Source: RGIG5612 sp045616165 (GTDB taxonomy: Bacteria > Bacillota > Clostridia > Lachnospirales > Lachnospiraceae). Taken from it: DNA of 59,530 nt. The translations under genes and the position numbers were made by a program. Positions 34,550 through 45,640 of the stretch are shown here, piece by piece. Location of the stretch: positions 1-59,530 of the forward strand of contig JAZLGF010000017.1 in the NCBI GenBank assembly GCA_045616165.1, in the 5' to 3' direction. The first letter of the stretch is position 1. Every line of letters starts with the position of its first letter. The notes under the pieces were generated by a model that was given only the letters and a program-made list of their open reading frames with translations, was not told where the DNA came from and made no database searches.

Positions 34550-34609
34550 TTTGTTGTACGAAAAAAATAGACTAATAGACTAAAATTAATTTTACTTAAG
34601 GGGAAAAAT

Positions 34610-37600
34610 ATGAAGTTTTTTAAAGGACTAAAAAGAGTACTTGCTATGTTCGTTACAATCATAATCGTTGTAACGAGTATTCAATTGCCTGCGTTCGCAG
34701 CAGATCAAAATATTGAAATTCCTTATGGGGGTGTTTCAGTTGATGAATTATTAGGGCTTTTAGGAGTAGATGCACTGTATAAGGAATCAGGTACTGTTAT
34801 TAAAAAATATAGTGAAATAAGTGGTAAACAAGATTTTTCAGATAATGTAAAACAAACATTATATCAAACTAATAATAGTAAAAACCCAGTTAGTTTTTAT
34901 GTTAAGCATTATTGCACGTTAGAAAATAAAAGTATGGAAGATGTTGTTGTTAAACAAAATGACACTGTGATTAATAATGGTGGAAGAGTTTATTCTACAG
35001 CAGATGTTGAAATTTCTTTAACTGGTGAAAAAACTCATATTGATGGACAATTATGGGTTAAAGGAAAAGAAACTGATACATATACTTCGATTGGGTATAG
35101 TGATGGTAAATGGACATTAAACCCAAATTACTTAAAAGATTATTATGTGGAAGACGGAAAACTTACATTAGAATATAAGCCTTTTAATTATACAACTACG
35201 GTAAATGCGCCAGCATCGGGAATGACTGCTTTAGAATGGGCAAAAGCAGCAGATAATTCTATTTCAACTATCTATCGTATTAAGGTTGATTCATCATCAG
35301 AAAAATCAAGTAATACAAGTTTTTCTCTTTCGGATGGAAGACATTATTACCAGTATAACATTAAAAATAATGGCGACTTTACCAATACAAAGCCTTTTAT
35401 TGTTCGTAATTATTACCCTATAAAAAATAATGATACAAATAATATTAAAGTAAAAGTTGTCGGGGAAGATAGTATAGAACTACCTGGTCATGACAACAAT
35501 GTATTTGTTGATGAGATTAATGAAAAAAATATTCAAGTATGGTTAAAAAAATACACCTATAAAGATGGCACATTAATAGTTAATGGAACAGCTATTAATA
35601 ATGCTGCTACAGAATATTTAGGTGAAAAGATTGAAAATGAAACAAAATATGATGTTTGGCAATTTTCAAAAGAAAATATAGTAAACAGAGGCAACAAACT
35701 TGAATTATCTTCTGATTACGTAATTAATAATATTCATATAGATACTGAATTACCTATGGTTGATGAAATCAAACCAGAAGTAATTAATAACGATACTCAG
35801 TTAAAAGTTACCGTTACTGTTAAAAACGGATGCACTGTTGACAATATAATTCTTCAAAAAAATTCAGATAAAAGTATTATTGATACTAAAAATACTAGTC
35901 CAGCAATATTTACTTATAGTACATCAGAGCAATATTTTATTACTGTTAAAGTTAAAACAAAAGAAGTTAAAACCCAGGTAGGAACAAATTTTAACGTTAA
36001 AGAAATAACTGAAACATTAACTGGTTCTAAATTATCTGGAAACTATGAGAAAATCAAATTTAATTCTGGAACTCAATATACTAAGAACAACAGTAGTTCT
36101 GCGACTATAAATTTAGATGATGGTTATAGATATTATCAATACAAAAATAACATTGGTGATATATCTGAGTCAAATTCTGATAAAGTATTCTTTTTGGTTC
36201 GCCATTACTATGAACTTACTAAATCAGGTGCAAATCCAGATGATATAACAATTAAACAAGGAAATACTCTAGTAGAAGAAAATAAGCTATATACAGATGT
36301 TGATAAATATACTGTTACATTAACTCAAAAAACAGGATTTAAAGCTAAACTTTGTTATGCAGATTTGAACCACGAAATTTATCCTGATGAAGGAAGCGAT
36401 GGTTATACATATACTCTTGATAAAAATATATTGGCTTCTTTAGATATTAGTAATAATGGAACCATTACGCTTATTGCTGATTATACAAAAGATAACGTAA
36501 CAAAAGAAAGTAGTGACTATGGAATAGTTGATTCTACAAATAATGGAAATACTGATACTATTACAGTTACGCCTACTAAAGGATGTAAGGTTAACAAAAT
36601 AATTGTTTCTACTAGCGAAACTAAGGATGGCCAATATATAGAAGACCATACAATAGAAGCAACTAACTATAATACAGATGCAAATGGAGTTGTTACTGTT
36701 ACTAATACGAATAAATTAGGCACATTTTATAAATATTCTGCTGAATGTGAAGTTGCAAATGTTATAAACGTTCTTGCTTTGGGACAAACAGTTGGAAATT
36801 GGAAAAAAGATATTTTTGGTACAGAGTGGAAAAATAACGACGTATTAAAAATTAATAATGAAGAATGGAAAAAATCTACAGATAACAAAAAATTAGAAGA
36901 TGGTACATATTCGTGTGAATATATTTCGGAAAATGGTTCTGAAAAGGCATATTTTACAGTATTTAATGCTATATATGTTGATGATTCTGTTACTTTAGCT
37001 GAGAGTTTAGTAGCTAACTACAATAATGATAAAACAAAATTCACAGTAGTAGTTACTCCTAAGAATGGTGGTAGTGTAAATAGCATTATTATAAAAAACA
37101 AATCAACAGGCGAAACTCTTGTTGAATCAGCTGCTACGACAGGTTCATTAACATATGAAAGTTATGATACTAGCGTAAAATATTTTGTAACTGCAAAAAT
37201 TGACACGACAGATACGATTTATGTTGATCAATTGGCTGGTATGACAATGAGCCAATGGAGAACTAGATTAAATTTAAGAAAAAGTTCAGGCTTAAATGAA
37301 AATGAATATTGGAAGTTTAATGATGATACAGGAAAGGTTATTTATCCGGATTCAGATGGCTCAATTGATTTAAGAGATGGAATTAATTGGTATGTATTTC
37401 ATGAAAATACGGGATTACTTGAATGGAAAGATCAACTACCATATTATTTCACGGTTTACCATTATTATCCAGTTGTCCTGGACGATGGAGTAAAAATACA
37501 ACAAGATGGAAAAAATATTGAAAAAGTAAGTGACCAATATAGAGTATATACGGGTGTAGACAACGGTAAGGCTCAAGTTATTGTTGATTATAAGAACGGC

Positions 37601-40600
37601 AAGACAGCTGTGCTTTCCGTTAATGGAACAGAATTTAAAAGAGAAATAACTGAAAACGATGGAAAGATAATTTTTGATCTTACAAGCGAAGATTTTGCTG
37701 GATTAGTTACATCTAACAATCAGGAAAAAGGTTATCTAGAATTCACAGTTGAATATGAAAAGACAAATATTGAAACAGGAGTAGAAGGCCATGGAACTAT
37801 TGAGGCTAAAGATAAAGGGAACTATGATGAGATAATTGCTACGCCTGCAAAAGGTTGTAAAGTTGAAAAAATCGTTATAGAAAAAAAAGACACTTCAGAT
37901 GGTGATTATAGTGTAATTGGAACATTAAACCCAAGTTCTGAAGGAGTTATCATTAATGTTGAAACTGGTGTTGTAACGGTTAACAATGATAATAATGGGA
38001 CAGGATTTTATAAATATACAACTGTATTTTCTGTAGATAAATTTGCTGACGTAAATAATGCTAGCAATAATGGCCAAGTTAATGGTCCGGAGTTACTTAC
38101 GCTTCTTAGTGATAATTCTATGAGTTATAGTGACTGGTCAGATAAATACTTGTATGTTGATAAAACAACAAGAATATATAGAGATAGTAGATCTAATATA
38201 GTAGATGGCGAATATTATTATCAGATTTATGATACAGATACTGATTTGTATAGTGAACCAACATATTTTATAGTTCGTCATTATTATCCTATTACTAATG
38301 GTGATTCTACAAATATTGAAATCACAAATCAAGATGGCACAACGACTTACACGGATAAATTATATGCATCTGCGTTTGCTAATAATGCAAAAGTAAAGAT
38401 TAAACTTAGAAAATATTCATATAAAAATGGAAAGCTATTAATTAAAAAGAATAGCGGCGATAATTATTCTGAGGTTGAACCAACATCAGAAACATATATT
38501 GCATATGATGATTTAGATAATGACAATAAAATCTGGACAATAAGTGAAGGATATATTACATCACATAACAAACAACTTAACTTAAAATCAGACTACTCAT
38601 ATAACAATATATCTACAGATGATTTTAAAGATAATGAGACGGCAAAAATTTTAGTTAAAGAAATTAGATATAGTGTAGATGAGACAAATAATAAATTTAC
38701 AGTTACTGTTGAGTTACAAGCAGGCGCTGTTGTTAAAAATATTATTATTTTAGATAATGATAGTCAAACAACAACACTTTATACAGGGGCAAACAATACT
38801 AACCCGGCAACATTTGATTATAACCCAAATGTAAATTATTTCATCACAGTGGAAGTGGCAACATCAAAGACTGTAGAAATTAACAAAATAACTGGGAAAT
38901 CGAAAGTTGATTGGAAAACAGATCTTGAGTTAAACCAAAATAGAGCTATTTGGTACTTTAGCGGTAATATAAATAAAAGTATAGCAAATAGTGATTTACT
39001 TGATGCTGGTTCAATGGATTTAGATGATGGAATTACATATTATAGGTCAAGTATAGAACTAGATAAATATGTTTATTTCACTGTTAGACATTTTTATCCA
39101 ATAACTGTTGAAACTGCATCGCAAGATAAAATTACAGTAATGCAAGGAGCAACTTCCTTTAATACGAGTGGTAATGTTTATACAGATGTTGATGGTGGAA
39201 ACATAAAAGTTAAAGTTAAAAATGTTGAGGGAAGCACAATAAATCTTATCATAAATGATAAATCAGCTGATGTTTCAAAATTAACAAATAAAGAACTAGA
39301 TACAACTACTGAAACTGGGTACACGATTTTTACTTTAACAAGCACTGAACTTGATTCTTATATTTCTAGTGCTGTTGCAGATAAAGATGGTAAAAAATCG
39401 CTTCAATTCTCAGTCGTATACACTAGAGATAATGTTTCTGTAGTTTCAAATAATTATGGAAAAATTGAGTATACAGCTTCTGTTACAGCGGATGCAAATA
39501 ATGACATTATTACAGTTACTCCAGATAATGGATGTCAGGTAGATAAGGTTGTTATAAAAATTGATAAAGATAAAGATGGTATTTTTGATGAGGTTGGAAC
39601 AGACCAGACAATCGAAGTTACAAAGGAACAAATAGAAAATAAGAAAGTTCCTACTGAAGTTACGGCAAAATTTGGTGAGAATGACTCGATTATAGTTATT
39701 AATCCAAATAATCCTGGTGATGCAGATTACAACTATGAATATTCAACTGTAATTTCTATTAATAGAATTATTAAAGTTGATGCAGCTCATCAAGAACAGG
39801 ATAAAAGTAAACATGGTAATCCAAAAGAATATGGATATTACGGCTCTGGATGGATGACATTATTTGGAGATTCATCAATATCAGATTCTCAGTGGTCTTA
39901 TCGTGATTTATATTTCAACGGCATAACTTCTACGGGAGTTACTATTGAAGAAATTAATGTTTCTGGTTCTCAAACGCCAACATATTTAGAGGATGGTACT
40001 TATTATTATCAAACAAAAATAGAGAGTAAACGTAGTGATAAAAAATGGTTTATAGTTCGTAATTATTACAATTTAACTATTGATAATGATTCAACGGATT
40101 ATATTACTGTAAATCAGGAAAATACTGAAGGGGCAGAAGATGGTAAGATTTTCCGCGATTTAGGAAAGACAACAATTACAGTAAAAAATAATAAACTTGG
40201 AAGGCAAGCAAAACTTTATGTAAATGGAAGTACAGAAGCGATAGCAGAAGAAAATGCTGAAAATGTTGTGTTTGAAGAAAAAGACAAAAATCTTATATGG
40301 ACAATAAATGATGCATATCTTCTTGCTAATGGTCGTTTCCTTAGTTTGAAAGTAATATATGAATTAGCAAATGTTACTTTAGTTATGCCAGCTACAGAGT
40401 CTGGTTCTGCAACATATAAAGAAACAAAAAAAGGCGATGATACATATGTACAAGTTGTTGCTACTCCAAATAAACAATATACGGTAACGGGAATAAAACT
40501 TGCAGAAACAGAACCGGAAGAGAAAGAAAAAGAACCTAAAGAGCGGATGCTTGATTTAATATATGATAAAGATGCAATTGCAACAGGTGAATTTAAATGG

Positions 40601-43600
40601 GATGAAGAAAAGTTATATACTATAACACCTATTGTAGAAAAAGAATTAGTTCGTAAAACATTGGGCGAGGGTGAAAATCCTGTAGTTAAATATATACCAG
40701 GGCTTTATCCGGCTTCTACGGCTGCTCTTAAAGAAGAGATATTAGAATCTGTTTATGATAAAGATAATTCTCCGTTACTTAAGGCAGTTTATCCAAAACT
40801 AAAAGAAAATGAAGAAGAATCAAAAGTAAAAGAAGTAGTAGAGGCTGCAAAAGAAGCTTCTAATGATGCTTCAAAACCTGAAATTACTGTTGAGTATTTA
40901 GCTGCTACTATCCCTGCTAGGACTTCAAAAATTACAGGTAGAGAATTAGAAAGTGAAAAACCAGTTTGGTTACCAATTACTTATCAAGTGGGCGATGATG
41001 TTGAAGTTGAAGATGAGGATGAAACAGTTGCTTCTCAAATAAGAGATTATCTTAAAGACGCAATTGAGAAAACTCTTCGTGATGAAATTAATTTCCATAA
41101 ATTTGGAGATGCTTTCACTGATGGAAGTTGCACAGAAATAATTAGAGTATCATACAAGAACCAAGGTAAAGGCGATAAATTTACAGATTATAGTGAAACT
41201 AATATCACTATAGAATTAAGAGATACTCGTTATGTAACAACCCTTGCACCAGCAAAAACTATTATTTACACATATGAAAAAGAAGCATTAAATTCAGGAG
41301 AATTACTTACTGGTTTAGTAGAAAAGGCTATTGAAAATGAGAAACTTCTTACATATGACAATGAGGGAACGCCACAGGTTATAACAGCAAAAGACTTTGT
41401 TGGAAAGATTAAAGTAACTCCAAATCATCTTGATGCCTCATTATTTACTCAAACTGTTGTGGTAGAGTTTAAGGGAGATTTAGATTATAAACCTTCATCA
41501 GCCGAATTTAAGGTTTATGTATTAAGACAAGGTTCAAAACTTACAGTTAAAAATGAAACTTTAGACTATATACCAAATCAAGAGGCAATGATAACTGCAA
41601 TTAAAGAACGTAATCTTATTACAGCTGAAGGCAAACTTTATGGTGATGATGTTCAGTATGGATATGCAGTAATTGGTCTTGAAGGTGATATTGAAGGTTA
41701 TGTTGCACTTAACCTTAATAAGAATAGTATGGTGATTAATCTTCCAAAATCAACAGGTTATGAACAAGTTGATACTTTAGTTGGATGGATTAAGAATTTA
41801 TTAATAGAGCGAGGAATAACTGAGTTTGAATCAAGGACGGGAATTAAGGTTAATATAGAAGCGGGAACTCTTGATTATTCGGATGCTTTAATTAATACAT
41901 TAAATACGGCTATAGAAACACGTAGTCTTGAAGGAATTAAGACATTAGTTGCAAATGTTAATGAATACTTAAAAGACACTGGTATTGATTCCGAAACATT
42001 AGGTGGATACATTGATTTTGCGGATAGCATTCTTAAGAAATTAGATGAATATAAAATTGTAGATCCAAATAAGATTCATGTAAAAGTTGGAGTGGTTGGA
42101 ACAGAAAAAGAGGTTATTCCAACACAGGCTGGCGCTTATGCTGTCATTGCAGCAACAACAGATAAAAACTATACAATTAATGTTGATGCAGGTTCACTTG
42201 TTATTTTACCAATTACTGACTTTAGAATGGATTGGAATCATAAAGGAAATGAATTTAGTGTTATCGAAGTAAATAAGGATTGTGAAACATATGATTCAAC
42301 ATGGTATAAAGCACATGCAGAAACAGTTAATGTAGATGGTGAAGACGTTGATTTAACAGAAAAAATTGTTTATACATTCTCAGGTGTTTCTGCAACAGGC
42401 GATATAGGATTAGCTAGCAAAGAAGTTCCAACAGAAGCAGGTCTTTACTATGAAACAGCAACTGTTTATGGAAATTACTACAAAACAATTACACGCTTCG
42501 TATTAATAAAGAAAGTAGATACAGAGCTTAAGCTTGCTTATGTTGAGCCAGATAAAGATCCTATAATTCTTGATGGAAAAATTCATAAAGTTTATGGAGA
42601 TGCAGGATTCTACTGTGGTGATAGCGATAAACTGTATTCAAATCCGGAATACCTTAAAGCTGTTGTAGTTGCTAAAGATAAAGATGGCAACATCGTTGTA
42701 GATGAAGATGGCAAGCCAATAATTGTTGATGAAGTTAAGCTTACATATTATGACTTAGAACTATTAGGAAAAGATTACTTATCAAGTGAATTCCCAGTAG
42801 ATGCTGATGATTATTTAATGGTTGCTTACTACAAAGGTTCTAACATTTACAAAGCAGCACTTGATCTTGAAAATAAATTAACTATTGAAAGACGTAAAGT
42901 AAAAGTTTCTGTTGAAAATGTATGGCAAGTTTATGGCGAGCCTGAAAAAGAATTGAAATTGACAAGTGCTCACGGATATAATGATGAAGATCAATTCCCA
43001 ACTAAAGGAGAAAAATCAGTTGCTGAAGAACTCGGTATCGAGTTAACTTGGGCACACGCAAAAAATGTTGGTACATATTTTATAACTCCTACAGCAAAGT
43101 CAAGTCTTACATTCAATAGAAATTATGAATTGGATGGATTAATAATTGAAGACCTTATTCGTTTAACAGGTGAATATCATATTACAAAGAGACCTTTAAA
43201 ATTAGTGTTTGATAACCTAAATGAAAATAATAAATATGAGACAGAATATTTAAAAGAACATGCTAATGTTAAGGCTCACTTTGTAGATGCTTACGAAGAA
43301 ACATATAAAGAAAAGACGGATTTCAAATTAACTGATGATCTTGGAATAACTTATTGGTATACAGGCACAGATAATTATGGATTGCCTTATCTATTAAATT
43401 TATTGCCTCCTACAAATGCAGGTACATATAAAGTTACAGCATCGCCAACAATATTAGATTTCGATAACTATAACTATGAATGTGAAGATGTTACAGTTCC
43501 TTATATTGTTAATCAAAGAGACTTAAATGAAAGCAATGTTGATGTTGTACTTGATAGTCTTGTATATAACGGGAAACTTCAAAAACAAAGAGTTATTTCT

Positions 43601-45493
43601 ATCAAAGATAAGGAAGACGGTTATTTATCAATTTTGGATTATGATGTAGAAGACTCTTATTGCCAAGATGCAGGAGATAACTACACAATTAAGATTACTG
43701 GTGAAGGCAACTACAAAGGAACAATGAAAGTTAAATACAGTGTTGCACCAAAGCCAATGTCACTTGTATTTAACAAACTAGTATATGTTTCAACTTATGG
43801 AGATAAAGCTCCAGATGTTAAACCATATATGATTGGTGACGTATCAGGTGATGAGTTAAGTTGCACATTCATGTATAAAGGAACAACTGCTACAGGCAAT
43901 ACATATGAAAGTGTTAATCCTCCTACGGAAGCTGGCGTTTATACAGTAACTGCATCTCTTGCGGGAGACGATGCTCATAATTATGTTTGTGATTCGATAA
44001 CGACATATTATTATGTATTGCAAAGAAACCTTTCTGTTACACCATTTACAAACATTGTTTTGAACAACAGGTTAACTTATAACTCAGAAGATCAAGAACA
44101 ATTATTTGATGTATATATTGGATTCACAAAGCTTATTCCAGGCGTTGACTATGAGGTTGTTGACTTAACAAATATAGGAAATGAAGCTAGTGAATATACG
44201 CTTATTATTAAGGGAAAAGGAAATTACACCGGAAAACTTTCTAAAGAATTTACAATTCGAAAGAAGACGGTTGATGTTCTGTATGAAGGAACACCTTATA
44301 ACAACTCCATATACATGGATAACTATGACGAGGTTAAAGCAACAATTGATGATGTTTGCGAAGAAGATGAGCTTAATATTAAATTCGTATACATTGACAG
44401 AAAAACATTAGGACATAAATATCGTAATGAAGAACGTCCAACAGATGCGGGTGACTATTTAGTAGTAGCTTATATCGATAATGATTCTGATGATGCAAAT
44501 AATTACATACTTAATCCATGGACTGTTGTTAAAGAATACAAAGTTAATCGTAAACCAATTGATGATGCGGATATTGAATTACTTGACGAAGCATTAGTTT
44601 ATGGTGATGATAATAAACAATTATTTACAGCATCCGTTGTATTTAAACTCGAAGACCTTAATCCAGAAGATGCACAACATGTGTTAGTTGGAGATAAAGA
44701 ATTTGAAGCAACCTATGAACCTGAAATCGCAGGTCCTGGAGTTTATGAACTAGTACTTACTGGAAAAGGAAACTTCACAGGTGAAGCAAGAGTTCCATTC
44801 GTAGTTCTTGCTAAAGATGATGATGAAGCTAAAGAAGCTGGATTAATTAAAAAAGATGGAACACTTGAATACGGAAATGGAAGTATTGATGTTTACGTAA
44901 AAGGCGCTGACGAAGACAATGACTTCTTTGAAGCTAAATTTGATAGAAGCGCTGTTGCCGCTGGTTCAGGCCTTAAGGCTCAAGAACTTTCAGAACTTGT
45001 TGGTGACGAAGATCCTCACGTATTAGAACTCTTCTTCGTAGTAACAAAGCCAGAAGTTCCAGAAGAGAAGACTGAAAAATTAAGCAAACAGATTGGTAAT
45101 ATCTTTGATGTTGATTTCTTCAAGAGATATGACCGTAATGATTCAACAACAAAACAACTTTCAGATTCAGGAGCAGATGTAACCTTTGTGATTACACTTT
45201 CCGATGAAATGAAGAATAAAGATGCAAATGTTAGAAGAGATTACACTCTCATCACGGAGCATGAGGGCAAGCTTGCTATTATTGGTTCTAAATATGATGA
45301 TGAAGCTAACACTATAACATTTAAGACTCATCTGTTCTCTAAATACTATGTTGGATACCAGGATATTCCAATTGGTGTTAATACAGGGGATTCAAACGAA
45401 GTTGCATTATGGTTCATTATGGCGATAATGGCAGCGTTTGTTGCTGGTACTGCGGGCTACTGTCTTTACAAAAGAAAAGAAGATGAGCAGTAA
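34610..45493 (+). CDS. Giant sortase-type cell-surface protein with repeat modules and MBG domains
   Basis: The 3,627-residue product starts with a signal peptide (cleavage after PAFA, about residue 31). Residues about 90-1900 hold eight divergent modules marked by a tryptophan motif, a DGxYYYQ segment and an aromatic strand such as YFIVRHYYPI, centred near 97, 263, 527, 782, 946, 1220, 1488 and 1813. Several also carry ITVTPxxGCKVxKI near 407, 658, 818, 1082, 1371 and 1640. A middle part (about 1965-2750) is less regular. From about 2760 to 3430 come MBG-type repeats (PTxAGTYKVTA, YxVxxRxLN). The end has NTGD near 3591, a hydrophobic helix and a basic tail, a sortase signal of LPxTG type in altered form. 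Probably an adhesin or S-layer-like fibre; no sortase gene is in the window. Confidence 0.88.
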   Translation: MKFFKGLKRVLAMFVTIIIVVTSIQLPAFAADQNIEIPYGGVSVDELLGLLGVDALYKESGTVIKKYSEISGKQDFSDNVKQTLYQTNNSKNPVSFYVKHYCTLENKSMEDVVVKQNDTVINNGGRVYSTADVEISLTGEKTHIDGQLWVKGKETDTYTSIGYSDGKWTLNPNYLKDYYVEDGKLTLEYKPFNYTTTVNAPASGMTALEWAKAADNSISTIYRIKVDSSSEKSSNTSFSLSDGRHYYQYNIKNNGDFTNTKPFIVRNYYPIKNNDTNNIKVKVVGEDSIELPGHDNNVFVDEINEKNIQVWLKKYTYKDGTLIVNGTAINNAATEYLGEKIENETKYDVWQFSKENIVNRGNKLELSSDYVINNIHIDTELPMVDEIKPEVINNDTQLKVTVTVKNGCTVDNIILQKNSDKSIIDTKNTSPAIFTYSTSEQYFITVKVKTKEVKTQVGTNFNVKEITETLTGSKLSGNYEKIKFNSGTQYTKNNSSSATINLDDGYRYYQYKNNIGDISESNSDKVFFLVRHYYELTKSGANPDDITIKQGNTLVEENKLYTDVDKYTVTLTQKTGFKAKLCYADLNHEIYPDEGSDGYTYTLDKNILASLDISNNGTITLIADYTKDNVTKESSDYGIVDSTNNGNTDTITVTPTKGCKVNKIIVSTSETKDGQYIEDHTIEATNYNTDANGVVTVTNTNKLGTFYKYSAECEVANVINVLALGQTVGNWKKDIFGTEWKNNDVLKINNEEWKKSTDNKKLEDGTYSCEYISENGSEKAYFTVFNAIYVDDSVTLAESLVANYNNDKTKFTVVVTPKNGGSVNSIIIKNKSTGETLVESAATTGSLTYESYDTSVKYFVTAKIDTTDTIYVDQLAGMTMSQWRTRLNLRKSSGLNENEYWKFNDDTGKVIYPDSDGSIDLRDGINWYVFHENTGLLEWKDQLPYYFTVYHYYPVVLDDGVKIQQDGKNIEKVSDQYRVYTGVDNGKAQVIVDYKNGKTAVLSVNGTEFKREITENDGKIIFDLTSEDFAGLVTSNNQEKGYLEFTVEYEKTNIETGVEGHGTIEAKDKGNYDEIIATPAKGCKVEKIVIEKKDTSDGDYSVIGTLNPSSEGVIINVETGVVTVNNDNNGTGFYKYTTVFSVDKFADVNNASNNGQVNGPELLTLLSDNSMSYSDWSDKYLYVDKTTRIYRDSRSNIVDGEYYYQIYDTDTDLYSEPTYFIVRHYYPITNGDSTNIEITNQDGTTTYTDKLYASAFANNAKVKIKLRKYSYKNGKLLIKKNSGDNYSEVEPTSETYIAYDDLDNDNKIWTISEGYITSHNKQLNLKSDYSYNNISTDDFKDNETAKILVKEIRYSVDETNNKFTVTVELQAGAVVKNIIILDNDSQTTTLYTGANNTNPATFDYNPNVNYFITVEVATSKTVEINKITGKSKVDWKTDLELNQNRAIWYFSGNINKSIANSDLLDAGSMDLDDGITYYRSSIELDKYVYFTVRHFYPITVETASQDKITVMQGATSFNTSGNVYTDVDGGNIKVKVKNVEGSTINLIINDKSADVSKLTNKELDTTTETGYTIFTLTSTELDSYISSAVADKDGKKSLQFSVVYTRDNVSVVSNNYGKIEYTASVTADANNDIITVTPDNGCQVDKVVIKIDKDKDGIFDEVGTDQTIEVTKEQIENKKVPTEVTAKFGENDSIIVINPNNPGDADYNYEYSTVISINRIIKVDAAHQEQDKSKHGNPKEYGYYGSGWMTLFGDSSISDSQWSYRDLYFNGITSTGVTIEEINVSGSQTPTYLEDGTYYYQTKIESKRSDKKWFIVRNYYNLTIDNDSTDYITVNQENTEGAEDGKIFRDLGKTTITVKNNKLGRQAKLYVNGSTEAIAEENAENVVFEEKDKNLIWTINDAYLLANGRFLSLKVIYELANVTLVMPATESGSATYKETKKGDDTYVQVVATPNKQYTVTGIKLAETEPEEKEKEPKERMLDLIYDKDAIATGEFKWDEEKLYTITPIVEKELVRKTLGEGENPVVKYIPGLYPASTAALKEEILESVYDKDNSPLLKAVYPKLKENEEESKVKEVVEAAKEASNDASKPEITVEYLAATIPARTSKITGRELESEKPVWLPITYQVGDDVEVEDEDETVASQIRDYLKDAIEKTLRDEINFHKFGDAFTDGSCTEIIRVSYKNQGKGDKFTDYSETNITIELRDTRYVTTLAPAKTIIYTYEKEALNSGELLTGLVEKAIENEKLLTYDNEGTPQVITAKDFVGKIKVTPNHLDASLFTQTVVVEFKGDLDYKPSSAEFKVYVLRQGSKLTVKNETLDYIPNQEAMITAIKERNLITAEGKLYGDDVQYGYAVIGLEGDIEGYVALNLNKNSMVINLPKSTGYEQVDTLVGWIKNLLIERGITEFESRTGIKVNIEAGTLDYSDALINTLNTAIETRSLEGIKTLVANVNEYLKDTGIDSETLGGYIDFADSILKKLDEYKIVDPNKIHVKVGVVGTEKEVIPTQAGAYAVIAATTDKNYTINVDAGSLVILPITDFRMDWNHKGNEFSVIEVNKDCETYDSTWYKAHAETVNVDGEDVDLTEKIVYTFSGVSATGDIGLASKEVPTEAGLYYETATVYGNYYKTITRFVLIKKVDTELKLAYVEPDKDPIILDGKIHKVYGDAGFYCGDSDKLYSNPEYLKAVVVAKDKDGNIVVDEDGKPIIVDEVKLTYYDLELLGKDYLSSEFPVDADDYLMVAYYKGSNIYKAALDLENKLTIERRKVKVSVENVWQVYGEPEKELKLTSAHGYNDEDQFPTKGEKSVAEELGIELTWAHAKNVGTYFITPTAKSSLTFNRNYELDGLIIEDLIRLTGEYHITKRPLKLVFDNLNENNKYETEYLKEHANVKAHFVDAYEETYKEKTDFKLTDDLGITYWYTGTDNYGLPYLLNLLPPTNAGTYKVTASPTILDFDNYNYECEDVTVPYIVNQRDLNESNVDVVLDSLVYNGKLQKQRVISIKDKEDGYLSILDYDVEDSYCQDAGDNYTIKITGEGNYKGTMKVKYSVAPKPMSLVFNKLVYVSTYGDKAPDVKPYMIGDVSGDELSCTFMYKGTTATGNTYESVNPPTEAGVYTVTASLAGDDAHNYVCDSITTYYYVLQRNLSVTPFTNIVLNNRLTYNSEDQEQLFDVYIGFTKLIPGVDYEVVDLTNIGNEASEYTLIIKGKGNYTGKLSKEFTIRKKTVDVLYEGTPYNNSIYMDNYDEVKATIDDVCEEDELNIKFVYIDRKTLGHKYRNEERPTDAGDYLVVAYIDNDSDDANNYILNPWTVVKEYKVNRKPIDDADIELLDEALVYGDDNKQLFTASVVFKLEDLNPEDAQHVLVGDKEFEATYEPEIAGPGVYELVLTGKGNFTGEARVPFVVLAKDDDEAKEAGLIKKDGTLEYGNGSIDVYVKGADEDNDFFEAKFDRSAVAAGSGLKAQELSELVGDEDPHVLELFFVVTKPEVPEEKTEKLSKQIGNIFDVDFFKRYDRNDSTTKQLSDSGADVTFVITLSDEMKNKDANVRRDYTLITEHEGKLAIIGSKYDDEANTITFKTHLFSKYYVGYQDIPIGVNTGDSNEVALWFIMAIMAAFVAGTAGYCLYKRKEDEQ

Positions 45494-45530
45494 AGATAAT
45501 CTTAAGATCTTCACAAAAGAATAATTAACT

Positions 45531-45570
45531 AAAGGCACCCTCATAAAAAAAGGGTGCCTTGATTATTTTT
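45531..45570 (+). terminator. Rho-independent terminator of the giant gene
   Basis: AAAGGCACCCT and AGGGTGCCTT pair around an A-rich loop, and GATTATTTTT follows. Confidence 0.88.
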
Positions 45571-45640
45571 AAACAAACTGCACAACTACACCTTAATATG
45601 ATAAAATAAATATATAAGATTAATCATGGAGGCAAAATAG

